A stretch of DNA of 64,000 nt, taken from NCBI GenBank assembly GCA_905221605.1, contig CAJNDS010002464.1, positions 345,358 to 409,357 of the forward strand. The letters run 5' to 3'. Position numbers and translations under genes: made by a program. The notes beneath the pieces were generated by a model. It searched no databases. It worked only from the letters and a program-made list of their open reading frames with translations, and had not been told where the DNA came from. Positions 1-8,062 of this stretch are shown here, one piece after another (the stretch's first letter is position 1; each line of letters opens with the position of its first letter). Source of the stretch: Symbiodinium natans. Taxonomy: Eukaryota; Sar; Dinophyceae; Suessiales; Symbiodiniaceae.

Positions 1-117
1 TAGGGTTTAGGGTTTAGGGTTTAGGGTTTAGGGTTTAGGGTTTAGGGTTTAGGGTTTAGGGTTTAGGGTTTAGGGTTTAGGGTTTAGGGTTTAGGGTTTA
101 GGGTTTAGGGTTTAGGG
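1..117 (+). repeat. TTTAGGG telomere-like array at window start
   Basis: About 16 perfect TTTAGGG units in the G-rich orientation. This is the plant and dinoflagellate type telomere unit. A true left chromosome end read 5'->3' should show the C-rich strand, so this array is more likely interstitial or a scaffold junction. Confidence 0.95.
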
Positions 118-252
118 TAAATTTGTTGAAGGAAGTTCTCTAATGCCGTACTCCAGAATATTCCGGAGATTCTTATTCGAAAGTGTTTTTGGTCTTTGGC
201 TCCCCGCGGCCCCCCCCCCCCCCCCAAATCCCCAGGCCGCAAACTTCACACG

Positions 253-311
253 GTTTAGGGTTTAGGGTTTAGGGTTTAGGGTTTAGGGTTTAGGGTTTAG
301 GGTTTAGGGTT
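253..311 (+). repeat. TTTAGGG telomere-like array
   Basis: Second G-rich array, about eight units, separated from the first by a unique stretch carrying a long C run (about 210-225). Confidence 0.95.
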
Positions 312-327
312 CCCTCTATAGTTTTCC

Positions 328-430
328 GCAAAAGCGCATAATAGCGGGTGGCGATACTAAAGCGGCTCAAAGAATCAGATACCCCATGTAGTCCCTTGTA
401 CTAAGAGCTAATCAGTTTCGGGTCAAGGCA
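328..430 (+). rRNA. Possible small-subunit rRNA fragment (mitochondrial type)
   Basis: The stretch contains GGTGGCGA, then GCGGC, then CAGATACCCCATGTAGTCC. These resemble in order the small-subunit rRNA core around E. coli positions 690-800, including the conserved 790-loop block ATTAGATACCC-TGGTAGTCC. The short length and divergence suit a fragment of the scrambled mitochondrial rRNAs of alveolates copied to the nucleus. It is flanked by a telomere-like array on the left. A chance partial match or another element is possible; a covariance-model search would decide. Confidence 0.4.
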
Positions 431-957
431 GAAGCAAGCAAAGAGCAACTAGAGGGACGATGTAGTTCGGTCGTGTAGTTCGCGACGCCCCCCTCCCCCC
501 CTCCCTCCAGCCCCCACCCACTGCAGGCGCACACCATCTTTACAATTTCTCCCTCAACCCCCAAACCACTAACCCTTCAACCCGTCAACGGCTAAACCGC
601 GCTCAAGAACCCCTAAACCCCTGAACCCTAATCTGCCCAAAGCGTTTCACGCCGTTTAAGGTTTAGGGATTATAGGGGGTTTAGGGATTATAGGGGGTTT
701 AGGGATTCTAAGGTTGGGGGTTTAGGTCCCCAAGCCTTTTTTTTTTGCTGTGTGCTTGTGCCCTTCCGTTGGGGGCACACTGCAGAGGTTTCAGGTGCTT
801 GGGCCGAAGGGCTCGGGCAAGAGACCTGGATCTTTTGGGGTGTAGAGTAGGGTTCAGGGTTTGCGATTTAGGGCTTAGGGCTTAGGGTTTGCGATTTAGG
901 GTTTAGGGCTTAGGGTTTGCGATTTTTGGGGGGGATTAGGGTCCTTGTGGCCCTCAG
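431..957. other. Non-coding, degenerate telomere-like sequence
   Basis: C-rich low-complexity DNA with scattered CCCTAAA and TTTAGGG variants and a T run near 739. A patch at 786-835 is open in all three forward frames and could be an exon, but no frame is preferred. I see nothing else here. Confidence 0.5.
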
Positions 958-993
958 GGGGACTTCATGGGCTTCAACGACTACCTGGCTCAG
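958..993 (+). CDS. Candidate short exon, unidentified gene
   Basis: Non-repetitive island after a CTCAG acceptor. It reads GDFMGFNDYLAQ in one frame and is followed by repeats. Too short to identify; it may belong with the terminal exon at 1965-2066. Confidence 0.25.
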
Positions 994-1246
994 ACCTCAG
1001 TCCTAAACCCTGCACCCTACACCTTACACCCTACACCCCCCCCCCCCCCCCCTCCCCCTAAGTCCTTGCCCTAAACCCTAGATGCCTTTGTAGGGGATCT
1101 GTCAATGGGGTCCCGACACAGAAGTAGGGGTCCCCGACCCTTAAACCCAAACCCTAGCCCTAAACAGTGCGACTAGCCTATTGATGGAGAGCTTTGGGGT
1201 TTTGGGTTTATGGTTCAGGGAGAAGTGGAGCCCTGGGATTTTCAAG

Positions 1247-1298
1247 CCTTTGGCACACGTGGCTATCCCACGGCACGATGAGGAGATGCTGCACCACC
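1247..1298 (+). CDS. Candidate short exon, unidentified gene
   Basis: Island after a TTCAAG acceptor reading PLAHVAIPRHDEEMLHH, followed at once by a CCCTAAA array. Open in one frame only; function unknown. Confidence 0.25.
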
Positions 1299-1299
1299 C

Positions 1300-1349
1300 T
1301 AAACCCTAAACCCCAAACCCTAAACCCTAAACCCTAAACCCTAAACCCG
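1300..1349 (-). repeat. CCCTAAA telomere-like array
   Basis: C-rich array of about seven units. It is followed by a GC-rich island at 1350-1464 that could hold another exon (DAIAWPEGWAHPQ after a CCAG acceptor near 1419). Confidence 0.85.
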
Positions 1350-1464
1350 CAAGAGCGATTCGCCGGCGCCGCTAGAATTTTGTCAGACCAGCGTGCTTCT
1401 GGACTGAGCTCCGCTTTCCAGACGCCATCGCCTGGCCGGAGGGCTGGGCACATCCACAGTTGTG

Positions 1465-1540
1465 GGTTTAGGGTTTAGGGTTTAGGGTTTAGGGTTTAGG
1501 GTTTAGGGTTTAGGGTTTAGGGTTTAGGGTTTAGGGTTTG
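1465..1540 (+). repeat. TTTAGGG telomere-like array
   Basis: G-rich array of about ten units that decays into GGGGCTTAGGGCTT variants downstream. Confidence 0.95.
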
Positions 1541-1785
1541 GGGCTTGGGGCTTAGGGCTTAGGGCTGAGGGTTTAGGGTTTTAGGGTTTAAGGTTCAGGG
1601 TTGCAACCCAACTGTGGTGCTGAGTCCAAGGAGGAGCCCCTTGAGCCGTAGAGCTCAAGGCGCAAAGGCGTACAGCCTAGATCAATCCAAAAACCCTGGA
1701 GCTCAGCGACAAAAAACCTCAACCCTAAGCGCGAAATCCCTGCAGAGTGGAAGGCACAAAACCAATTCGGGGGGTTTACAATAAT

Positions 1786-1858
1786 ATGGGACCCTGATTC
1801 AGACCCCAAATCGTAAAACCCCTTACAATAAGGACCCCAAAAAGGTACCCCCGAATAT
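1786..1858 (-). mobile_element. Short element, family 3 (TTTCGGAAA / TATAAGGG type)
   Basis: Degenerate copy recognised by the order GGGACCC, CAAATCGTAAAACCCC, TTACAATAAGGACCCC and AAGGTACCCC. The same order recurs near 26150, 30830 and 50190, and in the opposite orientation near 34811, 37478 and 52480. No coding capacity; MITE-like. Confidence 0.45.
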
Positions 1859-1931
1859 CCTAAACCCTAAACCCTAAACCCTAAACCCTAAACCCTAAAC
1901 CCTAAACCCTAAACCCTAAACCCTAAACCCC
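1858..1931 (-). repeat. CCCTAAA telomere-like array
   Basis: C-rich array immediately upstream of the acceptor of the exon at 1965, the usual position for this orientation in the window. Confidence 0.95.
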
Positions 1932-1964
1932 CATTTGTGCCTTAGATCCCTTCGGCCTCCCCAG

Positions 1965-2066
1965 GTTCTCGTCGTGACGGTGATGGTGTCCTTCATGGGC
2001 TACACCTGCCTCATCGCGGTGGTGATGCCAACGCTGTACTGGTGCCGCCACCCAGAGGTCTGCTAG
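1965..2066 (+). CDS. Terminal exon of an unidentified membrane protein
   Basis: Island between CCCTAAA arrays with a CCCCAG acceptor at its left. It reads in phase 0 for 33 residues to a TAG stop, beginning VLVVTVMVSFMGYTC and ending LYWCRHPEVC. The long run of V, M, L, I, F and A followed by a short polar, Cys-containing tail looks like a last transmembrane helix with a C-terminal cytosolic or lumenal tail. Upstream exons were not assembled with confidence; weak candidates lie at 958 and 1247. The family is not recognised. The island stands out by its high third-position G+C against the surrounding repeats. Confidence 0.5.
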   Translation, partial: VLVVTVMVSFMGYTCLIAVVMPTLYWCRHPEVC

Positions 2067-2075
2067 GACCCTGAG

Positions 2076-2220
2076 TCCCTAAACCCTAACCCTAAACCCT
2101 AAACCCTAACCCTAAACCCTAAACCCTAAACCCTAAACCCTAAACCCTAAACCCTAAACCCTAAACCCTAAACCCTAAACCCTAAACCCTAAACCCTAAA
2201 CCCTAATCCCTAATCCCTTA
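2076..2220 (-). repeat. CCCTAAA telomere-like array
   Basis: About 20 C-rich units, directly downstream of the stop codon at 2066. Confidence 0.95.
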
Positions 2221-2640
2221 TTCCCTTTGTTTCGGGTTTAGGGCCCATTTTGAAACAAAGAGGGCACCCTAAGTTACTCCTAGGTTGCTCGTGGGTCTGG
2301 ATTGACTTGCGGGGGACTGTGGGAATTGCGGCCCCTAGAGAGGCCATAAATGTACTCCGGCTACAGGGCCATGTAGGGTGGTCTGTAAGAAAATCTAGTT
2401 GCCTAACTCCCTGCTATGAACAAGCAACTGGTAAGTTGATCGCTTTTAGCGAAGAACCGTGCAGGAGTTAGGGGCTTGGTTGAACATAAGCCCGTTTAGG
2501 ATTTTGGGTTTCTTTACCACCCTAACTCACCGAGAAGTGTGCAGTTCTCTAGATTCTATCACTTAGGGCCGTGTAGGGCCGTTTCGTTTCAGTTTTGGTT
2601 TACATGTTGTCGAAGCGGGTGGTTAACACCTAAGCAAAGC
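2221..2640. other. Non-coding unique sequence
   Basis: Mixed-composition DNA. A 73-residue ORF here shows no splice context or family resemblance and is not called. The pieces GGGCACCCTAAGTTACTCCT and CCTAGGTTGCTC resemble the short TIR elements seen elsewhere. Confidence 0.4.
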
Positions 2641-2835
2641 CCTGAACCCTACCCCTAAACCCTAAACCCTAAACCCTAAACCCTAAACCCTAAACCCTAA
2701 ACCCTAAACCCTAAACCCTAAACCCTAAACCCTAAACCCTAAAAACTAAACCCTAAACCCTAAACCCTAAACCCTAAACCCTAAACCCTAAACCCTAAAC
2801 CCTAAACCCTAAACCCTAAACCCTAAACCCTAAAC
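2640..2835 (-). repeat. CCCTAAA telomere-like array
   Basis: Nearly 200 bp of C-rich units with one AAAACTAAA interruption near 2744. Confidence 0.95.
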
Positions 2836-3009
2836 CCAAACGCTACACCCCAAACCCGAAGACCCCAAACTCCAAACCCGAATCCCCAGTCCCCAACTTG
2901 AACAAGCAGGTGTCTTTTCGTTGCAAGACGGCCGCATCGAATCCAAGGCGACGCGCATGCGTGCAACTTGAGGGTTTAGGGTTTAGACCCAGACTAGGCC
3001 CTCCTTTTT

Positions 3010-3011
<2 letters not shown>

Positions 3012-3040
<29 letters not shown>

Positions 3041-3043
3041 GGG
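3012..3043 (+). repeat. Poly-T / poly-G tract
   Basis: About 15 T followed by about 23 G. Poly-G runs like this recur through the window and are likely places for assembly or base-calling errors. Confidence 0.9.
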
Positions 3044-3142
3044 CTTTGTAAGCCCTGTTTAAACCAAACAGGGCACCGCTTTTTCCCTAGGTACTCATGG
3101 GATAGCGGGGTAAGCAGGAGATGCAGCTGGACGAGGGAAACC

Positions 3143-3350
3143 CCTAAACCCTAACCCCTAAACCCCTAAACCCTAAACCCCTAAACCCCTAAACCCCTAA
3201 ACCCCTAACCCCCTAACCCCCTAAACCCCTAACCCCCTAAACCCCTAAACCCCTAAACCCCTAAACCCCTAAACCCCTAAACCCCTAAACCCCTAAACCC
3301 CTAAACCCCTAAACCCCTAAACCCCTAAACCCCTAAACCCCTAAACCCGA
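3143..3350 (-). repeat. CCCCTAAA variant telomere-like array
   Basis: Eight-base variant unit CCCCTAAA, about 25 copies, homogenised over 200 bp. It follows a tiny possible exon (EMQLDEGN at 3118-3141). Confidence 0.95.
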
Positions 3351-3402
3351 AACCCGCACAAAAGTGGGCTGCCCACTGGGAGTTAAGAAGATTCTCCTAC
3401 AG

Positions 3403-3469
3403 TCGCTTGTGGAAGGCTACGCACATTTCATTCCGGAGGAGCTCCAAAAGAATTGGGCCGTTTGCCTGG
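3403..3469 (+). CDS. Candidate exon, unidentified gene
   Basis: Island after a CCTACAG acceptor reading SLVEGYAHFIPEELQKN and then WAVCLG, followed by GTTTAGGG, which offers a GT donor. It is flanked by a CCCCTAAA array upstream and a TTTAGGG array downstream, the arrangement typical of exons here. Family unknown. Confidence 0.35.
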
Positions 3470-3477
3470 GGTTTAGG

Positions 3478-3530
3478 GTCTAGGGTTTAGGGTTTAGGGT
3501 TTGGGGTTTAGGGTTTAGGGTTTAGGGCTT
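3478..3530 (+). repeat. TTTAGGG telomere-like array
   Basis: G-rich array just after the candidate exon at 3403-3469. Confidence 0.9.
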
Positions 3531-3552
3531 TTCTAGTGCTTCAAGCATTTTT

Positions 3553-3814
3553 AGTCATGGGAATCATACTCAGACCCCCAAGGATGTGCCCCATAAGCTC
3601 TGTCCTAGTTGGGTAACATCTTACATTTCAAAGGGTACTTAAACCCAATAAGGAATACAACTTTGAACTTTTAAGATTATCCCAACAATGAACCCTTAAG
3701 AGGCTTCCCTGAGCATACTCCTCAGATGGCCCTTCTGCTACCTTAGGGGTCTTGAAAAAAGGGAACCCAAACTCAAGGGTACAACCTTAGGGTCTGAGGC
3801 AGAGTCCCATGACT
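3553..3814. mobile_element. 262-bp element with about 25-bp terminal inverted repeats
   Basis: The left end AGTCATGGGAATCATACTCA and the right end, read on the other strand as AGTCATGGGACTCTGCCTCA, are imperfect inverted repeats, both continuing GACCC. There is no coding capacity, so this is MITE-like. A relative of its inner and right part (ATGGCCCTTCTG...CCTT) occurs at about 53032-53150. Confidence 0.6.
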
Positions 3815-4174
3815 TAGGTTTTAGGTGTCAGAGTTTAGGGTTTTGGGGTTTCGTGGTTTTAGGGTTTAGGATTTGTTATGTTAAGGGTTCTGGGCATTTG
3901 CGTTACATGGACATAAAGTTCTTAGAGTTACTGGGGGGCTGTAGGGTTGCTCAGGCTGTCGGGTTGTTGGGTTCTTCTGCATGGTTCTCTTCGCAGAGTT
4001 GGAGTGGAGGGGTTTCGGGCTTAAGGTTTAGGGCTCAGGATTTACGATTTAGGTTTCAATTTTGCGGCCAGAGGTTTGGAGGTTCACGTGTGCAGCCCAA
4101 GTAGACCCCTTAAGCCCCAAAAGCCAGAAGCCTGATAGCACTTAATCCGCGAAAGTAGTACCCACCTGGGAGGG

Positions 4175-4232
4175 GGTTCATGGGGGGTAGGTACTTAGGG
4201 AAGCTTCGGGAGACTTAGGGGGCGCTTCCCAA
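4175..4232 (+). repeat. Dispersed repeat, GTTCATGGGG-GGTAGGTAC family
   Basis: Reads GTTCATGGGGGGTAGGTACT and then TTAGGGAAGCTTCGGGAG. Related copies lie at 4925-4990 on the same strand and 43700-43785 on the opposite strand. Confidence 0.5.
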
Positions 4233-4388
4233 CATCTATGATACTTTTCTATCTATCTCTCGCTCCTCTCTCTCTTTCTCTCTGCTTCTCTATTTTCCCC
4301 ACCCTTGGTTTGGGGTTGTTAGATTTTAAACTCTCGGCCGGTCTACTTCTCCTCGCCCGGTCTACCCCTCGCCCCGTGGAGTTCCCAA

Positions 4389-4556
4389 CCCGCAGCGCCA
4401 AACCTCAGAGTGTCCCTGGAGTGCCCAACCCCAGAGTGTCCCTGGCATGCCCACCCCCAGAATGTCCTACAGTGCCCAACCCCAAAGTGTCCCTGGAGTC
4501 CAACCGCAGAGTGTCCCTGGAGTGCCCAATCCCAGAGTGTCCCTTGAGTGCCCAGA
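4389..4556 (+). repeat. Minisatellite, about 25-bp unit
   Basis: Five to six imperfect copies of a unit around CAGAGTGTCCCTGGAGTGCC. The long ORFs on both strands across this region are products of the repeat, not genes. Confidence 0.85.
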
Positions 4557-4611
4557 GTATCTCTACCCAACGAGGATGGGATGCTCGAAATAAAATAATT
4601 GTCTTTGCGTC

Positions 4612-4621
4612 TCTCTCTCTC

Positions 4622-4686
<65 letters not shown>
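4612..4686 (+). repeat. (TCTG)n / (TC)n microsatellite
   Basis: About 13 TCTG units bordered by TC dinucleotides. It explains the artefactual ORFs on both strands. Confidence 0.98.
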
Positions 4687-4687
<1 letters not shown>

Positions 4688-4924
4688 CATCGCTCTTTCT
4701 CTCAGACACTTGAGTTACTTGAAGCCCCCTCCCTTAAGAACCCTATACAGTAACTGGGATGGTTTCTACCTTCCCTAATGGGTTGAAGAGGATCTTGCGA
4801 GGAAGCTTGGGACTGTATTTCAGAACCGGAGGGAAGCACTGCAGAACCTCTGTACATCTGATTATAGGGTCCTTCAGGGAGGGGGGGGCTCATGGGGGTA
4901 TGGGTTTAGGGTTTAGGGTTTAGG

Positions 4925-4990
4925 GTTCATGGGGAGTAGGTACCTAGGGAATGTTAGGGAAGCTTAGGGAGCCTTAGGGAGTAGTGGAGA
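4925..4990 (+). repeat. Dispersed repeat, GTTCATGGGG-GTAGGTACC family
   Basis: Second copy of the element at 4175, with AAGCTTAGGGAGCCTTAGGG periodicity. Confidence 0.5.
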
Positions 4991-5712
4991 GTATTTGGGA
5001 ACCTTGGGTTACCTTAACCCAGGACCCCCTGACACAAACAGCTCAAGACCCCAAAGGGCCCTAAAACCCCAAAAACAGCCAAAAGACGCACACCCTCAAG
5101 CCAAAACCCGACTGCGTTCTCCAGACCACAGACACTAGACACACCCTGATCCTAAACCCCAAGGCCCTAAACCCTGAACCCTAAACGTTCAACCCTTAGG
5201 CTGTTGGCTTGTGCGACTGGTACAAGTCCTCCCGTGCCCAGAGCTAAGGGGAGGGTTTAGGGTTTCGGGGTTAGTTCAGGGGTTTTGGGTTTAGGTGTTC
5301 GAGGTGGCGGATTTCGGGCAACCCTGTCCAGAAGATATGTTTCTTGCTTGGTTCGAAAACTGGCCGGAGGTTTGAGGTTTGTCTTTGCTATGCTTCAAGC
5401 ACGTGTGTGTGAGCCCCCCACCTCAAGAACTACAAATCACCAAAGCCTCAGCCCATTCCCGATACCAAGCCCCCAATTCCCCCAAATCCTAAACCCCTAA
5501 AGCCCTAAACCCTACAGACCCGATAAGCCCAACAAACCCAATAAGCCTTTCAACCCAGGAACCTATAAGGCCCAGAAGCCCCAGAAGCCCCTAAACCCCT
5601 AAAACCCTAAACGCTAAACCCTAAACCTGGAAACCCCCCAGATCCTTAACCCCAAAAACGTTAAGAGACCGTTTGGGAATCAGCTCCGTGCAGACAGAAT
5701 CCAGGGATCCTG
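4991..5712. other. No gene seen
   Basis: Degenerate CCCTAAA-like and TTTAGGG-like text with short unique pieces. The 71-residue ORF at 5285-5500 has no convincing splice context. Confidence 0.4.
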
Positions 5713-5795
5713 AGGTTTAGGGTTTAGGGTTTAGGGTTTCGGGTTTAGGGTTTAGGCGTTTAGGCGTTTAGGCGTTTTAGGGTTTAGGGTTTAAA
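5713..5795 (+). repeat. TTTAGGG / TTTAGGCG mixed array
   Basis: Normal units mixed with GTTTAGGC variants. Confidence 0.9.
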
Positions 5796-6106
5796 CTCCA
5801 ACTCCTAAACCCTACACCTGGCAGTTTGGGGTTTAGGGCTCAGAAACACGCTTTGTTCACAGAAGTTTCAAGCCCTACGGCATTCCCGGTCCTTTGTTGC
5901 AGTGTATGGGAGTGCATGCGGTATAAAGCCTAAACCCCAAACTACTATTTGCTTAAGAACCCCCCCCCCCCCCCGTAAATGAAAACGTTCTTCCTTCTAA
6001 GGGTGCCATAGGGATTATTGTCTTTTACTTCATTTTTTGGGGGGGAGGGGGTGGTCTAAGTTACGACCGTTTGTAGGTACTCTGCACCGTTCAAGGCCCC
6101 GTAAAC

Positions 6107-6171
6107 CCCACAACCCTACAACCCTACAACCCTACAACCCTACAACCCTACAACCCTACAACCCTACAACC
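6107..6171 (-). repeat. CCCTACAA variant array
   Basis: Eight copies of an eight-base variant of the telomere-like unit, homogenised locally. Confidence 0.95.
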
Positions 6172-6334
6172 CTAAATCCCCCCAATCCTGCAACCCTAAC
6201 ACCGAAATCCACCCTAAACCGCACAAAGGCCACCTGCTGCTTCCTGCCATGCATCCTGCTCCCGCCTGAGACGGGCCCAGGGTTGGCGGGGGTTCTTAGG
6301 TGTTAGAGGGTCTCTAGAGTTCATAGGGCTTCTT

Positions 6335-6435
6335 GGTGGCTGAATGAGTACACTTTACACTTTCTGGGATACTAGAATCCCCTAAAGAACTGAAAGTGTA
6401 CACCTTTGGGGGGGCTTGTGAACTCAGCAACTAAG
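6335..6435. mobile_element. Short TIR element, family 4 (GAGTACACTTTACACT)
   Basis: Begins GGTGGCTGAATGAGTACACT and ends AACTCAGCAACTAAG, with an internal inverted pair (ACACTTTACACTTTC / GAAAGTGTACACC). A second copy lies at 61790-61898. Confidence 0.55.
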
Positions 6436-6592
6436 ACTTATATAGTATAGATATAGGGCTTTATGCAGGTCTTCGTTCCCGTCTGAACCCCGGACCCTAA
6501 CCTCTAAACCCTTCTGAACCTCTTTGGTCAATGCAAACGTTGCTTTTTCAAAACACCCCTGAACTTATCCTAAACCCTAAATACCAGAACCC

Positions 6593-6690
6593 TTGGGATG
6601 TTTCCCCCTTTTTGAAACAGTCCTTCATAGGGATTACAGTACCCCCGATTGTAATCCCTATTAAGGACTGTTAGTATAAGGGTGAGAACC
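6593..6690. mobile_element. Short TIR element, family 2 (TTGGGATGTT...)
   Basis: Left end TTGGGATGTTTCCCCC and ACAGTCCTTCATAGGGATTA; right half TAATCCCTATTAAGGACTGT then TAGTATAAGGG. The halves are inverted repeats. Other copies: 11896, 43352, 45218, a partial one at 53625 and a right half at 51220-51245. Confidence 0.65.
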
Positions 6691-6693
6691 CCC

Positions 6694-7068
6694 CCCCCCC
6701 CCCAACCAACCAACCAAAAGATTACCTCAAACCCCAGACCCACACCCCAAGACAGTAGACCCGACAAAGGGTGTACGGGGTCCTGTAACATCTAGTTTTC
6801 ACGCCACAACCTTTGACGAAGAAAACGAGGACCCCACCACCCACCCCACCTCAAAGACAACAAACATGTTATATGAGTTCAAGCAACCCGCAAAATCCAA
6901 AGCTAAACACGTAAATCTCAGACCTAAACTCCCTAAGCCCTCAACCCCAAACTCCCTAAACTCCCTCAAGCCTCAACCCTGAACTACCTGCACCCCTCTC
7001 CCCTAAACTCCCTCAACTCCCTCAACCCTGTAAGCCCTACACACCCTATGAATCACACCCGAATGCAG
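6694..7068. other. No gene seen
   Basis: C-rich text with ACTCCCTAAACTCCCTCAA periodicity at about 6920-7030. No feature supported. Confidence 0.4.
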
Positions 7069-7131
7069 GCCCGCACGCCTGGCCTACACCTGGGACACCG
7101 TCGGCCTCGTACCTTACTGGAGCTCTCAAGG
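7069..7131 (+). CDS. Candidate exon, unidentified gene
   Basis: Island after an ATGCAG acceptor. In one frame it reads PARLAYTWDTVGLVPYWSSQ, with a GT donor at 7132. Moderately hydrophobic; family unknown and no partner exon found. Confidence 0.25.
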
Positions 7132-7566
7132 GTGGAGACTACAGGGCTTCGGGGTTCAGGGTGTATAGGGTTTTGGGTTAGGGTTTTAGGGTGTAAAGGG
7201 GTTTTACGGTTCAGGGTTTAAAGGGTTTAGGGGGTTTAGGGCTTAGGGTGGAACTACGCCAGGTGAATGTTGGGACTGTGTGCAGGGGGTGAGGATTGAT
7301 TGGGTCCCTTCTTGTTTTTTCTCAGTATCCCTTCACGAAAAGGGGGGAGGGGAAACCCGAATCCGCCTAAATCCGAAGCCAAGACCCAGGGCTTTGTGAC
7401 TTTGTGGGTTTGGGGACAACAGTTCGTTCAGCCTTGACACTTAGGGCTTGGGGCTTGGGGTGTCAATTGCAACTGGCAAAGCTGGTAACATGCCCACATC
7501 AAGCTCACCACATCTACGAAGGGCCGTGACAGGAAGTCATGAGAAGAAGTCCGCCCACCTGCCCCA

Positions 7567-7635
7567 TTGCCCTAAACCCTAAACCCTAAACCCTAAACCC
7601 TAAACCCTAAACCCTAAACCCTAAACCCTAAACCG
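7567..7635 (-). repeat. CCCTAAA telomere-like array
   Basis: About ten C-rich units. Confidence 0.95.
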
Positions 7636-7663
7636 TCCTAAAGGCCAGCCCTAGAACCCGGAG

Positions 7664-7747
7664 TAGGCCTTTTTTGCGTTTTTGTTAGGTTCCCTCATTA
7701 AACGAAAAAGGGTTCCCTTTTTGCTCCTAGGTTACGCTTGGGTCACC
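7664..7747 (-). repeat. Dispersed short repeat (GGTTCCCT / CCTAGGTTAC)
   Basis: Pattern TAGGTTCCCTCATTAAACG ... GGTTCCCTTTTTGCTCCTAG resembles the segments at 41341-41430 and 59088-59157. Probably a degenerate MITE relative. Confidence 0.35.
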
Positions 7748-8020
7748 CTGAACCCTAAACCCTAAACCCTAAGCCCTAAGCCCTAAGCCCCAAACCCAAA
7801 AACCCTAAACCCTAAACCCTAAAGCCTAAGCCCCAAACCCAAAAACCAAAAACCCTAAACCCTAAACCCTAAACCCTACACCCTAAACCCTCAACCCTAA
7901 ACCCTAAACCCTAAACCCTAAACCCTAAACCCTAGACCCTAGACCCTAGACCCTAGACCCTAGACCCTAGACCCTAGACCCTAGACCCTAGACCCTAGAC
8001 CCTAGACCCTAAACCCTAAC
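7748..8020 (-). repeat. CCCTAAA array with a CCCTAGA block
   Basis: A long C-rich array. Within 7930-8005 about 11 units share the substitution CCCTAGA, a block expanded from one mutated unit. It lies upstream of the first exon of the PLAC8 gene. Confidence 0.95.
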
Positions 8021-8045
8021 CTGAAGTGGATTCGCAAGATGCTTG

Positions 8046-8062
8046 ATGTCGGCTTGGGGGCA
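8046..8062 (+). CDS. PLAC8 exon 1 (start)
   Basis: ATG TCG GCT TGG GGG CA, ending in phase 2 before GTTGGTGC. A CCCTAGA/CCCTAAA array lies upstream and TTTAGGG units lie downstream. The start could also lie upstream, at the ATG of 8039 in another frame. Confidence 0.4.

Noticed and set aside
4238-4753. 171-residue + strand ORF and the 115-residue ORF on the other strand
   Set aside because: Both are translations of the 25-bp minisatellite and the TCTG microsatellite; composition is periodic and no splice context is present.
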